Shown: one piece after another, positions 25,862-36,868 of the stretch
Numbering within the stretch: the stretch's first letter is position 1
How the letters are laid out: each line of letters begins with the position of its first letter
Assembly (NCBI GenBank): GCA_016191815.1
Contig: JACPVI010000006.1
Span: 1-64,000, forward strand
Direction: 5' to 3'
Source: Myxococcales bacterium
GTDB taxonomy: Bacteria; Myxococcota; Myxococcia; Myxococcales; Myxococcaceae
DNA length: 64,000 nt
Made by a program: the position numbers and the translations under genes
Notes under the pieces: generated by a model
What the model was told of the DNA's origin: nothing
Databases searched by the model: none
What the model saw: only the letters and a program-made list of their open reading frames with translations

Positions 25862-26464
25862 ATGGAACAGCTCATCGACAGGATTGCGAAGGCGTCCAAC
25901 GCGGCGAAGTTCGGCGGCCTCGCCGCGGCGGTGGTGTTGATCACCGCGGCCAACTTCTTCCTCTTCATCCAGGAGATCGAGGACAAGATCGAGGGTCAGA
26001 AGTCGACCCAGTCCGCGCTGAACCAGTCTCTGGCGGAGAAGCAGGAGATCGCCCAGAACCTGAACGAGCGCCGCCGGGAGATGGACCTCCTGGAGCAGCG
26101 GCTGGCCGAGGCGCTGACCGAGCTTCCCGACCGGAAGGAGATCGACGAGCTGCTGGCCCAGCTCAACGACATCGGGAAGAAGTCCGGATTGGAGATCTCG
26201 GTGGTCGAGCCGGGGCCGGAGTCGATGGCGGCCTTCTTCGCCCGCATCCCGATCAAGATGGTGGTGAGCGGCAACTACCACGAGATCGCGATGTTCCTGC
26301 AAGAGGTCTCCAACATGAGGCGCATCGTGAACGTGGACAACATTCGGCTCGGAAGCGGGGCGCTCCGCAACGACAAGGTCATCCTCACCTCGGAGTTTCT
26401 GGCCACCACCTTCCGCTTCGTCGAGCAGCCCAAGCCGCAGGGCGCCGGGGGGCCCAAGCGATGA
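25862..26464 (+). CDS. pilO: PilO, T4P alignment complex protein
   Basis: 200-residue bitopic inner-membrane protein. A membrane helix (GGLAAAVVLITAANFFLFI) is followed by a long coiled-coil (about 45-100) and a periplasmic domain with GKKSGLEISVVEPGPE and VVSGNYHEIAMFLQEVSNMRRIVNV, characteristic of PilO. It pairs with PilN and contacts PilP. Its stop overlaps the pilP ATG by four bases (ATGA). Confidence 0.95.
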   Translation: MEQLIDRIAKASNAAKFGGLAAAVVLITAANFFLFIQEIEDKIEGQKSTQSALNQSLAEKQEIAQNLNERRREMDLLEQRLAEALTELPDRKEIDELLAQLNDIGKKSGLEISVVEPGPESMAAFFARIPIKMVVSGNYHEIAMFLQEVSNMRRIVNVDNIRLGSGALRNDKVILTSEFLATTFRFVEQPKPQGAGGPKR

Positions 26465-27024
26465 ATCGACTACCGGCCAGCCTGTGCCTCGCCGCGGTGC
26501 TGGGCGTCGCGCTGATGCGGTGCGGAGACGAGCCCTCCGCCCCGGCCGAGACGCCCAAGCTGCGGCCGAGGCCCGCCGGAGCCGCGGCAGCCGCGGCGGC
26601 CGACGCCGGCACCCAGCCTTCGACCCCGTACCTGTACGCCTACAACCCCCTCGGCAAGCGGGATCCGTTCCGGAGCTTCCTGGTGGAGGCGAAGCTCGAG
26701 GAGTCCTCGGCGACCTGCAACGAGCCGCTCTGCCAGTGGGACGTGGAGCAGCTCGCGCTGGTGGCGGTGGTGAGCGGCGAGGCCAACCCGGTGGCCATGC
26801 TCGAGGACCCCAACCAGGTCGGCCACATCATCCGCCGCAACACCCGGGTGGGAAGGCAGGGCGGGAAGGTGACCCAAGTCCTCCGCGACTGCGTGGTGGT
26901 CACCGAGTACTGGACGGGCCCGGACGGGAAGAGCAACCCGAATCCGATCAAGGTTTGCGTCAAGAAGGACCGGCGGGGAGACATGCCCGTCGACCTGTTC
27001 GATCCGCAGAAGCGGTGGCAGTGA
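26461..27024 (+). CDS. pilP: PilP, T4P inner-membrane lipoprotein-like protein
   Basis: 187 residues. An N-terminal signal sequence is followed by a Cys at about 21, an Ala/Pro-rich disordered linker (residues 25-55) and the conserved PilP fold (YAYNPLGKRDPFRSFL, VEQLALVAVVSGEANPVAMLEDP, VGHIIRRNTRVGRQGGKV). The sequence before the Cys is ALMRC; Arg at -1 is unusual for a lipobox, so lipidation is uncertain. The C-terminal domain would bind the N0 domain of PilQ and connect the inner-membrane complex with the secretin. Confidence 0.93.
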   Translation: MNRLPASLCLAAVLGVALMRCGDEPSAPAETPKLRPRPAGAAAAAAADAGTQPSTPYLYAYNPLGKRDPFRSFLVEAKLEESSATCNEPLCQWDVEQLALVAVVSGEANPVAMLEDPNQVGHIIRRNTRVGRQGGKVTQVLRDCVVVTEYWTGPDGKSNPNPIKVCVKKDRRGDMPVDLFDPQKRWQ

Positions 27025-27061
27025 GCGCGTGGGCTCCGAGCTGGAGTTCCGAGGGAGTCTC

Positions 27062-29746
27062 ATGAAGACAGAGAGCGCAAGGATGACCCGAAGCACTCTG
27101 ATGTTCGCGGCGGCGTTGGTGGGGTTGGCGGGCCAGGGCGCGCTAGCCGCAGAGCTCAACGTGTTGAGCGACGTCGCCGTCCGGCCCACGCCCGCCGGAG
27201 CGCAGATCGTGCTCACCGGCAGCCGTCCGCCGACCTTCACGGTGTTCCGTCTGGCGGACCCCGACCGGCTGGTGGTGGATCTCTCCACCGCAGACGCCGG
27301 CGCGCTGAAGGGGCACCAGGATGGGGCCGGGCCGGTGGCCGGCGTGGTGGTGTCGCAGTTCTCCGACGAGCGGGCCAGCGTCGCCCGGCTGTTGGTCTCG
27401 CTGGAAGGCGCCTCGCGCTACGACGTCCGCGCCGATGGCAACCGCGTGGTGGTCTCGGTGGACGGGAAGAAGGGAGAGCCCGCGCCGGTCGAGGAGGCCA
27501 AGGCAACTCCAAAAGAAACCGATGCTGCCGAGGCTTTGGCGGTGCCGCCACCGCAGGCGGAGAACGTGGTCGCCTCCCGCGTCGACGAGCAGGCGGTGGA
27601 GCGGCCGGCCAGGCGCGTCACCGGGCTCTCCTTCTCCAAGGACACCCTGCGGGTGCTCACCGACGGAGAGATGGCGAAGTTCGAGCTGATCGAGCTGTCC
27701 AACCCGCCGCGGCTGGCGTTGGATCTCCACGGGGTGAGCCTCTCGGCGCGGGCGCCCAAGGCCCGCTCGCGCCAGGTGGCCGGAGTCCGCGTCGGCTCGC
27801 ACGGCGACAAGGTGCGGGTGGTGCTGGACGTGAGGGGGGAGATGCCGGCGTACCGCGCGAGTCGCCTCGAGCGAGGCGTCTCGGTCGCGCTGAATGACCG
27901 GCCGGCGGTCCAACAGCGCGCCGAGGTCTCGAAGCCGGCGGAGGTGGAGATCGACGGCCGCAAGGTCAGCCTCGAGTCCTCCGAGACCGAGCCCTTGGTC
28001 GCAAAGGCTGAGCCGGCGCCGGAGCGGCCGGCGGCGATGGCGGAGGTGAAGGACTTGACCTTCGCGGACTCCTCCGAGGGCGGAAGGGTGGAGATCAAGC
28101 TGGCCGGAGAGGTGCGCTGGAAGGTGGAGCGGCCCGACGGGCGCAGCGCGGTGTTGGATCTCGAGCCGGCCCGGCTGCCGAAGCGGCTCGAGCGCAGCCT
28201 CGACACCTCGGCGCTGGACACGCCGGTGAAGATGGTGAGCGTGTTCACCGCCCCGGGGTCGGCGGGCAAGGTACGGGTGGTGGTGGCGGCGAACGGGGCG
28301 CTGGAGGAGACGCTCGTCAAGACCGCCTCCGGCCTCTCCTGGCGGCTGGCGGCCAAGGGCGTGGCGACCGAGCAAGCGGCGGTCAGCTCGAAGGCGGCGG
28401 GTTTCGCCTCGGAGTCGGCCCGCTACGCGGAGCGGGGCGCGCCCCGCCGCGCGCGCTACACCGGGAAGAAAGTGTCCTTCGAGTTCAAGGACATCGACAT
28501 TCACAATCTCCTGCGGGTGATCGCGGAGATCTCGAAGAAGAACATCGTGGTCGCGGACGACGTGCAGGGGAAGGTGACCATCCGCCTCCGGAACGTGCCG
28601 TGGGATCAGGCGCTGGAGCTGATCCTCCGATCGAAGGGGCTGGGGAAGGAGGAGCTGGGCAACAACATCGTCCGGGTGGCGCCGCTCAAGACCCTGGAGG
28701 AGGAGTCCAAGCTCCGCGAGGAGCGTCGCAAGTCGCTGCAGCGGCAGGAGGAGCTGGTGGTGCAGCTCATTCCGGTGAACTACGCGACGGCGGACCAGAT
28801 GAGCAGCCGGGTGAAGGACGTGCTCTCGGAGCGGGGCACAGTGTCCGTCGACTTGCGCACCAACACCCTCATCGTCCGGGACGTGGCCTCGAACATCGGC
28901 CGGGCGCGGGCGCTGGTGCAGCGGCTCGACACCCAGACGCCGCAGGTGCTGATCGAGAGCCGCATCGTCGAGGCGGCCACCAACTTCGTGAAGCAGATCG
29001 GCGTGCAATGGGGCGGCCACGCTCAGGCCGCCCCCGCCACCGGGAACCCCACCGGGCTGATCTTCCCCAGCACTTTTTCGGTGCGGGGCGGGTCCAGCGG
29101 GGACGCGAGCGCCGGGACGGCGGGGACGCCGAACTTCGCGGTCAACCTGCCGGCGGCGGTGAGCACCGGGTCAGGCGGCGCGCTCGGCTTCGTGTTCGGG
29201 TCGGCGGGCGGGGCGGTGGCGCTGAACCTCCGCCTGTCGGCGCTGGAGAACCAGGGCGTGGTGAAGACCATCTCCGCGCCGAGGGTGACCACGTTGGACA
29301 ACAACCTGGCGCGGATCAGCCAGGGCGTCTCGATTCCCTTCAGCCAGGCATCGGCCCAAGGGGTGAACACCACCTTCGTCGAGGCGCGGCTGTCTCTCGA
29401 GGTCACGCCGCACATCACCCAGGACGGCAGCGTGCTGATGAACATCAAGGCGGAGAACAACCAGCCTGACCCGTCGAACACCGGCGCCAACGGCCAGCCG
29501 GCGATTCAGAGGAAAGAGGCCAACACCCAGGTGCTGGTGAAGGACAGCGACACCACGGTGATCGGTGGGATCTACGTTCGCCGCGCGGCCAACAGCACCT
29601 CCTCGGTGCCGCTCCTTGGGCGCATCCCGCTGCTGGGGTTCTTCTTCCAGAGGAGCGACGAGACGGAGAACCGGCAGGAGCTGCTCATCTTCATCACTCC
29701 GCGGATCGTCAACCGCGAGGCGACCAGCGTCGCCCAGAACCTGTGA
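27062..29746 (+). CDS. pilQ: PilQ secretin
   Basis: 894-residue outer-membrane secretin. A Sec signal peptide is followed by three AMIN-like peptidoglycan-binding domains (about 28-120, 178-270 and 326-420). Then come an N0/STN domain (VSFEFKDIDIHNLLRVIAEISKKNIVVADDVQGKVTI), an N1 domain (VQLIPVNYATADQMSSRVKDVL) and the secretin barrel region (SAPRVTTLDNNLARISQG; LEVTPHITQDGSVLMNI; VGGIYVRR-like end). The start at 27062 is chosen because of the GAGGGAG ribosome binding site and signal peptide. Three AMIN domains fits the myxobacterial form. Confidence 0.96.
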   Translation: MKTESARMTRSTLMFAAALVGLAGQGALAAELNVLSDVAVRPTPAGAQIVLTGSRPPTFTVFRLADPDRLVVDLSTADAGALKGHQDGAGPVAGVVVSQFSDERASVARLLVSLEGASRYDVRADGNRVVVSVDGKKGEPAPVEEAKATPKETDAAEALAVPPPQAENVVASRVDEQAVERPARRVTGLSFSKDTLRVLTDGEMAKFELIELSNPPRLALDLHGVSLSARAPKARSRQVAGVRVGSHGDKVRVVLDVRGEMPAYRASRLERGVSVALNDRPAVQQRAEVSKPAEVEIDGRKVSLESSETEPLVAKAEPAPERPAAMAEVKDLTFADSSEGGRVEIKLAGEVRWKVERPDGRSAVLDLEPARLPKRLERSLDTSALDTPVKMVSVFTAPGSAGKVRVVVAANGALEETLVKTASGLSWRLAAKGVATEQAAVSSKAAGFASESARYAERGAPRRARYTGKKVSFEFKDIDIHNLLRVIAEISKKNIVVADDVQGKVTIRLRNVPWDQALELILRSKGLGKEELGNNIVRVAPLKTLEEESKLREERRKSLQRQEELVVQLIPVNYATADQMSSRVKDVLSERGTVSVDLRTNTLIVRDVASNIGRARALVQRLDTQTPQVLIESRIVEAATNFVKQIGVQWGGHAQAAPATGNPTGLIFPSTFSVRGGSSGDASAGTAGTPNFAVNLPAAVSTGSGGALGFVFGSAGGAVALNLRLSALENQGVVKTISAPRVTTLDNNLARISQGVSIPFSQASAQGVNTTFVEARLSLEVTPHITQDGSVLMNIKAENNQPDPSNTGANGQPAIQRKEANTQVLVKDSDTTVIGGIYVRRAANSTSSVPLLGRIPLLGFFFQRSDETENRQELLIFITPRIVNREATSVAQNL

Positions 29747-29754
29747 GAGCCACC

Positions 29755-30576
29755 ATGAGGAACCAGATGCCGACTCACCTGAAGCTGATGGCGGCCGCTT
29801 GCAGCGCCCTGATGCTCGGCTCCTGCGTGCCCAACGAGAGTCCGATTCGGATCATGGCTGCCCACGGCCTGAAACCTTCTGCGCTCTCATCGAGCACGTG
29901 CGAGGCAGAGCAAGCGAATCAGTACCGAGGTTCCATGGACATCTCGGGAACGGGTGCTTATCGAGTCGAATTCGACATCGTAAACGAGCTACAGCCGCTT
30001 TCTACAAGCGTGGGGCAAGAGCAGTTGGCCGGGCCGGATCGCAATACCTTCTATGCGCAGCGTTTGATTCGAAGTTACACGACCAGCCCGAGCATAGGCT
30101 TGGAGCGGGAGGAACTGGCCATACACATCCCGTTCCAACCCTCCGAATCGGCTCACCATACACGGATAGATCTCATTTCTGCCAAGGCGGAGAGTCGCTT
30201 GGCCTCGGTGGTCAACACGACCAACTTCGTGGAGGTGATCGCCAGGGTTCAGCTCGCTGGCGTCTTGGCGCATGGCCAGCCATTCACGAGCAACGAGATC
30301 GGCTATCCGATCTTGGTGTACAGCTCAGGGTTCCAGGGGTGCTCGCCCGAAACCGCACCACGGGCTCGGAATGGTCCGTGCGGGAATGTTGGTGGCCAGG
30401 ACGACACTTCGCCCAGGTGCTGCATGATCCCCAACCCGAAGCCGGAGTGGATCGCGATCACCCTCCAAGATGGCGGCACTGCAGACGGCGGGTTCAAAGA
30501 TGCCCGTCCTGACGGAGGCGTTCCGTTCATCCAGGACCCGGCCTTGGCCGAGTTCTGCCCGGGGACAGCAGGTTGA
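29755..30576 (+). CDS. Low-GC lipoprotein of unknown function at end of pil operon
   Basis: About 273 residues. A signal peptide ends in the lipobox LGSC, so it should be a lipoprotein. I recognise no domain. It has eight or more cysteines in the mature part and ends in a GGTADGGFKDARPDGGVPF stretch. The stretch 29881-30240 has a GC content of roughly 50-60 percent, clearly below its neighbours, and its codon use looks different, hinting at recent acquisition or relaxed selection. ATG 29755 is chosen; a GTG at 29743 overlapping the pilQ stop is possible. Position after pilQ suggests a pilus- or outer-membrane-linked role, but nothing in the sequence proves it. Confidence 0.8.
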   Translation: MRNQMPTHLKLMAAACSALMLGSCVPNESPIRIMAAHGLKPSALSSSTCEAEQANQYRGSMDISGTGAYRVEFDIVNELQPLSTSVGQEQLAGPDRNTFYAQRLIRSYTTSPSIGLEREELAIHIPFQPSESAHHTRIDLISAKAESRLASVVNTTNFVEVIARVQLAGVLAHGQPFTSNEIGYPILVYSSGFQGCSPETAPRARNGPCGNVGGQDDTSPRCCMIPNPKPEWIAITLQDGGTADGGFKDARPDGGVPFIQDPALAEFCPGTAG

Positions 30577-30613
30577 CCGCGGGCCCAAGGCCCCATAGAA
30601 GCTGGGGCCAGCC

Positions 30614-30976
30614 ATGTCCTTCCTCAGCCATCTCGAGTCGGTGGTGAAGCAGGTCAACGGAGCCCTGGCCTGCTCGGTGATGGGGTTCGACGGCATCGCG
30701 GTCGAGACCCACCAGGTCGACTCCGCCGCCGAGCTGGACCTCAACGCCGCCTGGGTGGAGTACGCCAACATCCTCAGCCAGGTGAAGACCGCCGCCGAGA
30801 CCCTGAAGACCGGCACCGTGGCCGAGCTGAGCATCAACTCCGAGAACGTCGTCACCCTGATGCGCCTGGTCTCCCCCGAGTACTTCCTGGTCCTGGCCAT
30901 GCGCCCCTCCGGCAACTACGGCAAGGGCCGCTACGTCCTCCGGATCACCGCCCCTAAGGTCAAGGCCGAGCTGTAG
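30614..30976 (+). CDS. Roadblock/LC7 (MglB-like) protein
   Basis: 120-residue stand-alone roadblock/LC7 domain. The fold signature is visible in LESVVKQVNGALACSVMGFDGIAVETHQVD, a central helix (AAWVEYANILSQVKTAAETLKTGTVAELSIN) and YFLVLAMRPSGNYGKGRYVLRI. Such proteins act on Ras-like GTPases; MglB is the GTPase-activating protein of MglA in myxobacteria. It lies between the pilQ-linked lipoprotein and efp, upstream of the sgmX-like gene, whose M. xanthus counterpart binds MglA-GTP. No GTPase gene is in the window. A polarity role is inference. Confidence 0.86.
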   Translation: MSFLSHLESVVKQVNGALACSVMGFDGIAVETHQVDSAAELDLNAAWVEYANILSQVKTAAETLKTGTVAELSINSENVVTLMRLVSPEYFLVLAMRPSGNYGKGRYVLRITAPKVKAEL

Positions 30977-30995
30977 GCGACCACCCAAACGGCGC

Positions 30996-31024
30996 TTGCC
31001 CCCACCTCGCCGCGGGGGTAGACA
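30996..31024 (+). promoter_or_regulatory. Candidate efp promoter
   Basis: TTGCCC (30996-31001), 17 bases, TAGACA (31019-31024) may be a vegetative promoter 42 bases before the efp start codon. Matches to consensus are partial. Confidence 0.35.
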
Positions 31025-31065
31025 CCCTCGCCCCCGAAGCCCTATTCCTACCGCGCGAGACCGCC

Positions 31066-31644
31066 ATGCCCGGTGTGATTGACACTTCCGAGTTCCGAAA
31101 GGGCCTCAAGATCGAAGTCGACGGCGAGCCCTACGAGATCGTCGAGTTCCAGCACGTCAAGCCGGGCAAGGGCTCCGCCTTCGTGAGGACCTCGATCCGA
31201 AGCCTGCTCTCCGGCCGGGTCCTCCAGCCCACCTTCAAGAGCGGCGACAAGGTCGGCAAGCCGGACATCGAGGAGAAGGAGATGCAGTTCCTCTACCGGC
31301 AGGGCGACGAGTTCTACTTCATGGACACCAAGACCTACGAGCAGACCTTCCTCACCGAACATGTCCTGGGCGAAGGAAAGAACTTCCTCAAGGAGAACGT
31401 CAACGCCTCGGTGCTCTTCTACAACGGCAAGGCCATCGGCGTGTCCCTGCCCAACTCGGTGGATCTCCGGGTGGTGAAGTGCGACCCGGGCATCCGGGGC
31501 GACACCGTGTCGGGGGCCACCAAGCCGGCCACCCTCGAGACCGGCTTCGTGGTCAGCGTTCCCCTCTTCATCAACGAGGGCGACATCCTCAAGATCGACA
31601 CCCGCGACGGCAAGTACCTCACCCGCGTCGCGGCGGCCGGCTAG
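31066..31644 (+). CDS. efp: Elongation factor P
   Basis: 192-residue EF-P with all three beta-barrel domains and normal length. The conserved loop reads HVKPGKGSAFVRT with Lys35, the residue that is beta-lysylated in many bacteria. The C-terminal domain carries KIDTRDGKYLTRV. EF-P relieves ribosome stalling at polyproline stretches; several proteins here are proline-rich (SgmX-like linker, TolA/TonB-like linker). It forms a run with accB and accC. Confidence 0.97.
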   Translation: MPGVIDTSEFRKGLKIEVDGEPYEIVEFQHVKPGKGSAFVRTSIRSLLSGRVLQPTFKSGDKVGKPDIEEKEMQFLYRQGDEFYFMDTKTYEQTFLTEHVLGEGKNFLKENVNASVLFYNGKAIGVSLPNSVDLRVVKCDPGIRGDTVSGATKPATLETGFVVSVPLFINEGDILKIDTRDGKYLTRVAAAG

Positions 31645-31668
31645 CTGCCCAGGGAGGGTTCGAACGGC

Positions 31669-32235
<567 letters not shown>

Positions 32236-32268
32236 TCGAACGCGCCCGAGCGGGCCCGGCCCGCAGCC

Positions 32269-33654
<1,386 letters not shown>

Positions 33655-33715
33655 TAAACCGCGGCGAACCCCCTGATCCGCCTCGGAAATCCCCTCGCCC
33701 GCTCGGGTGCCAACC

Positions 33716-33744
33716 TTGATTGACGGGGAGGATTCCGATACCCT
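33716..33744 (+). promoter_or_regulatory. Candidate promoter of sgmX-like gene
   Basis: TTGATT (33716-33721), 17 bases, TACCCT (33739-33744) is a possible promoter in the 178-base gap after accC, leaving a leader of about 85 bases. Only the -35 is convincing. Confidence 0.35.
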
Positions 33745-33832
33745 CGAACTCCCCTCTGTGTACCCGCAAGTTTTGACGAAACTGTAAGTGGTTCCAGGAC
33801 CTTGGCGGTGACCTGGAAGGGCGCCTCAGTCG

Positions 33833-36800
33833 ATGGACAAGAACAAAATCATCGAGGCCGCCGCCAAGCTGGTCGCCAAAGGGGCCTACGAGAAGGCGAT
33901 CAAGGAGTACCAGAAGGTCCTCGACGCCGATCCGAAGGACGTCCGCATCCTCCAGAAGATGGGGGAGCTGTACCAGAAGAAGAACGACAGCGTCCAGGCG
34001 GCGCAGTACTTCATCCGGGTCGCCGAGAGCTATTCCAACGACGGCTTCTTCCTCAAGGCGGTCGCCCTCTACAAGCAGGTCCTCAAGCTGAACCCGGCGT
34101 TGATCGAGGTCAACCTGCGGCTGGCAGAGCTGCACCAGCAGCTACAGCTGATGAGCGAGGCGATGGCCTACTACCAGGTCGTCGCCAACCACTACGACAA
34201 GGCCGGGGACACCAAGGCGTCCTTGGACACCTTGAAGAAGATGGTGGACCTCGATCCGGAGAACGTCGCCTCCCGGATCAAGCTGGCCGAGCTGTATGCC
34301 CGCGAGAGCATCAACAAGGAGGCCCTGGTCGAGTTCAAGCGGGCGGCCGAGTACCTGAAGCGGAACAACCGCACCGACGACTACCTCCGGGTGGCCGAGC
34401 GGATCAGCGCCCTGGAGCCCGAGAACCTCCCGCTGGTGCGCGAGCTGGCCGAGAGCTACCTCGCGCGATCGGACCACAAGCGCGCCCTGGCCAAGCTCCA
34501 GGTGTGCTTCAAGGCCGACCCGCATGATCTCGAGACGCTGAAGCTGCTGGCCAGCGCCTTCCAGGGCCTGGGGCAGACCTCGAAGACCGTCTCCGTGTAC
34601 AAGGAGCTGGCCAAGCTCTACTCGGACCGCGGGCGCACCGACGACGCGAGCGGCATCTGGCGGCAGATCGAGCAGCTGGATCCCAGGGATCCGGATCTCC
34701 TCTCCCGCAAGGCGCCGGCGGCACCCGCGCCGCCTCCGCCCGAGCCGGAGCCAGCACCCCCGCGCCACCGCGCCCAGCCCGCCCGCGCTGCGGCTCAGCC
34801 GACCCGCGCTGCGGCTCAACCGGCCCGCGCCGCGGCTCAACCGGCCCGCGCCGCGGCTCAACCGGCCCGCGCCGCTCCTCCGCCGGAGCCTGCTCCGCCA
34901 CCGCCGCCCGCTCCGGAGAAGCCTGCCGCGGCGCTGGGGAGGGACCAGCTCGCCAAGCTGCTCACCGAGACCGATGTCTACGTGAAGTACGGGCTCCACG
35001 AGAAGGCGCTGGAACACCTGCGGAAGATCTTCTCGGTCGACCCGGAGAACCTCGACGCGCACGAGAAGGCGTATCAGATCTACCTCGCCTCCAACAATCA
35101 CGCCCAGGCGGTCGAGCAGCTGCTCAACGTGCTCAGGCTCTGCACCCGGCGCGCCGAGGTGGCGCGGGCCCAGCCCTACCTCGCCAAGATTCTCCAGGAG
35201 AATCCTGGCCACCCCGAGGTGCCGGCGTTCCTCGCAGTGCTGAGGTCCACCGGGACCGCCCCCACCGAGACCGCCGAGCAGCTGCCCGACGACGCCATCC
35301 TGGTCGATTCCAGCGACGAGGAGATCATCGTCGCCGACGCCCCGGAGGATGCCCTCGGGGCCGATGACGTGGCGCTCCGCGCCGCCGGCGCCCAGGAGGG
35401 CGAGGTGGTCGAGGAGGCGATGGTCGTCGCCGAGGAGTCCCAGAGCGAAGAGATCACCGGCGCTCCGATCGATGAGGAGAATGGGCCGACCGGCGTCTCG
35501 CCTTCGCTCGAAGACGAGCCACTCTCTTCGCCCGAGCTGTCGCCGGAGGACCTGGCCGCCGCCTCGGCCGAGGAGGATTCCTCCGGCGAGCTGATACTCG
35601 ACGGGGACGAGCCGTCCGCGGGCGACCTGGGCGCCCACGATCGGCCCACTGCAGTACACGCCGTGCCCAGCGCGGCAGCCTTGAGGGCCGCGGGGTATCC
35701 GGAGCGGGCGAGCGAGCCGGAGCCCGAAGACCGAACCGATTCGGGCTTCCGGCCGCTGGGGTCGGTCATCGAGCCTGAGCCGATCACCGACACCTCGCGG
35801 ATGCCCCGGCTTGGCGAGGCGACCGAAGAGATTCTGCCGCAGCCCGCCGAGGAGCTGGCGGAGGAGCAGCTCGACCAGCCTTTCGAAGAGCCCGCGGAGG
35901 AGCCCGCCGGCGAGCCGCCTGTGGAGGAGGAGCCCGCCGCCGAGGAGTGCGACGAGGCCGCCTTCTTCCTCGACCAAGGCCTCGCGGACGAGGCGCGCGA
36001 GATCATCGAAACCATCCTCATCGCCTACCCCGGCCACCGCCGCGCGACCGGCCTGATGGCCCGCCTGGAGGCGCTGGAGCAGGACGGCTCGCGGGAGGCG
36101 GCCAGCACCACCGAGGAGGTGGCGCCGCCCTCGGTCTCGCCCGTCTCCGACTCGAAAGACGCCTTCGATCTGGCGGCCGAGCTGGCCGAGGAGCTGGGGG
36201 AGATCGGCGGGGAGGCCGCGCCGTCCGCCGGCGGGGTGGCGGGGGACGACTTCCAGTATTCGGTCGAGGAGGTGTTCAGCGAGTTCAAGAAGGGGCTGGA
36301 GAAGGTGGTCAAGCCGGAGGACGTCGACACCCACTACGACCTCGGCATCGCCTACAAGGAGATGGGCCTGGTCGACGACGCGATCGGCGAGTTCGACGTC
36401 GCCCGCCAGGGCTGCGCGGGGAAGAAGAAGGAGGTCGACTGTCTGACGATGATCGGCCTGTTGCAGCTCTCCAAGGGCGACGCCAAGGCGGCGATCGACT
36501 CGTTCAAGCAGGGGCTCACCAGCGAGCACGCCACCGGCGAGGTGGAGAAGGCGCTGCGGTACGAGCTGGGGACTGCCCACGAGCAGGCCGGCAGCCCGGG
36601 ACGGGCGCTGTTCCACTTCCAGAAGGTCCACAAGCTCGACCCCAAGTACCGCGACGTGGCCAATCTGGTATCGCGGCTCTCCAGCTCCACCAAGCCCGAG
36701 GATGACCCGCTGCCGCCGAGGAAGCCCGGAGGCCCCAACGGGGCCAACGGCGCGCCCACCAAGAGCGGGCCTTCCGGCGGTCCCTCCGGACGGGGAGACC

Positions 36801-36862
36801 CCTCGGGCGCCAGCGCCAAGCCGCCGGATCCGTCCAAGGCGCGCAAGGTCGGGTACGTGTAG
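33833..36862 (+). CDS. sgmX: SgmX-like TPR protein for polar T4P assembly
   Basis: 1009-residue cytoplasmic protein without signal peptide. TPR helices fill residues 1-290 (AYEKAIKEYQKVLDADPKDVRILQKMGELYQKK). A low-complexity Ala-Gln-Pro-Arg linker follows, then TPRs at about 370-460, a long acidic linker (480-700), one TPR near 705-740 (GLADEAREIIETILIAYPGHRRA), TPRs at about 825-950, and a Gly/Pro tail. In M. xanthus SgmX is a TPR protein encoded downstream of accC that binds MglA-GTP at the leading pole and promotes pilus formation. Name rests on architecture and gene order. Confidence 0.82.
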   Translation: MDKNKIIEAAAKLVAKGAYEKAIKEYQKVLDADPKDVRILQKMGELYQKKNDSVQAAQYFIRVAESYSNDGFFLKAVALYKQVLKLNPALIEVNLRLAELHQQLQLMSEAMAYYQVVANHYDKAGDTKASLDTLKKMVDLDPENVASRIKLAELYARESINKEALVEFKRAAEYLKRNNRTDDYLRVAERISALEPENLPLVRELAESYLARSDHKRALAKLQVCFKADPHDLETLKLLASAFQGLGQTSKTVSVYKELAKLYSDRGRTDDASGIWRQIEQLDPRDPDLLSRKAPAAPAPPPPEPEPAPPRHRAQPARAAAQPTRAAAQPARAAAQPARAAAQPARAAPPPEPAPPPPPAPEKPAAALGRDQLAKLLTETDVYVKYGLHEKALEHLRKIFSVDPENLDAHEKAYQIYLASNNHAQAVEQLLNVLRLCTRRAEVARAQPYLAKILQENPGHPEVPAFLAVLRSTGTAPTETAEQLPDDAILVDSSDEEIIVADAPEDALGADDVALRAAGAQEGEVVEEAMVVAEESQSEEITGAPIDEENGPTGVSPSLEDEPLSSPELSPEDLAAASAEEDSSGELILDGDEPSAGDLGAHDRPTAVHAVPSAAALRAAGYPERASEPEPEDRTDSGFRPLGSVIEPEPITDTSRMPRLGEATEEILPQPAEELAEEQLDQPFEEPAEEPAGEPPVEEEPAAEECDEAAFFLDQGLADEAREIIETILIAYPGHRRATGLMARLEALEQDGSREAASTTEEVAPPSVSPVSDSKDAFDLAAELAEELGEIGGEAAPSAGGVAGDDFQYSVEEVFSEFKKGLEKVVKPEDVDTHYDLGIAYKEMGLVDDAIGEFDVARQGCAGKKKEVDCLTMIGLLQLSKGDAKAAIDSFKQGLTSEHATGEVEKALRYELGTAHEQAGSPGRALFHFQKVHKLDPKYRDVANLVSRLSSSTKPEDDPLPPRKPGGPNGANGAPTKSGPSGGPSGRGDPSGASAKPPDPSKARKVGYV
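34771..34878 (+). repeat. 21-base tandem repeat in sgmX-like gene
   Basis: About five copies of a 21-base unit (GCTCAACCGGCCCGCGCCGC core) encode the heptapeptide AQPARAA within the linker between TPR blocks. The last three copies are almost identical, so copy number probably changes by slippage. The linker is likely flexible and positively charged. Confidence 0.85.
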
Positions 36863-36868
36863 CCAGCC

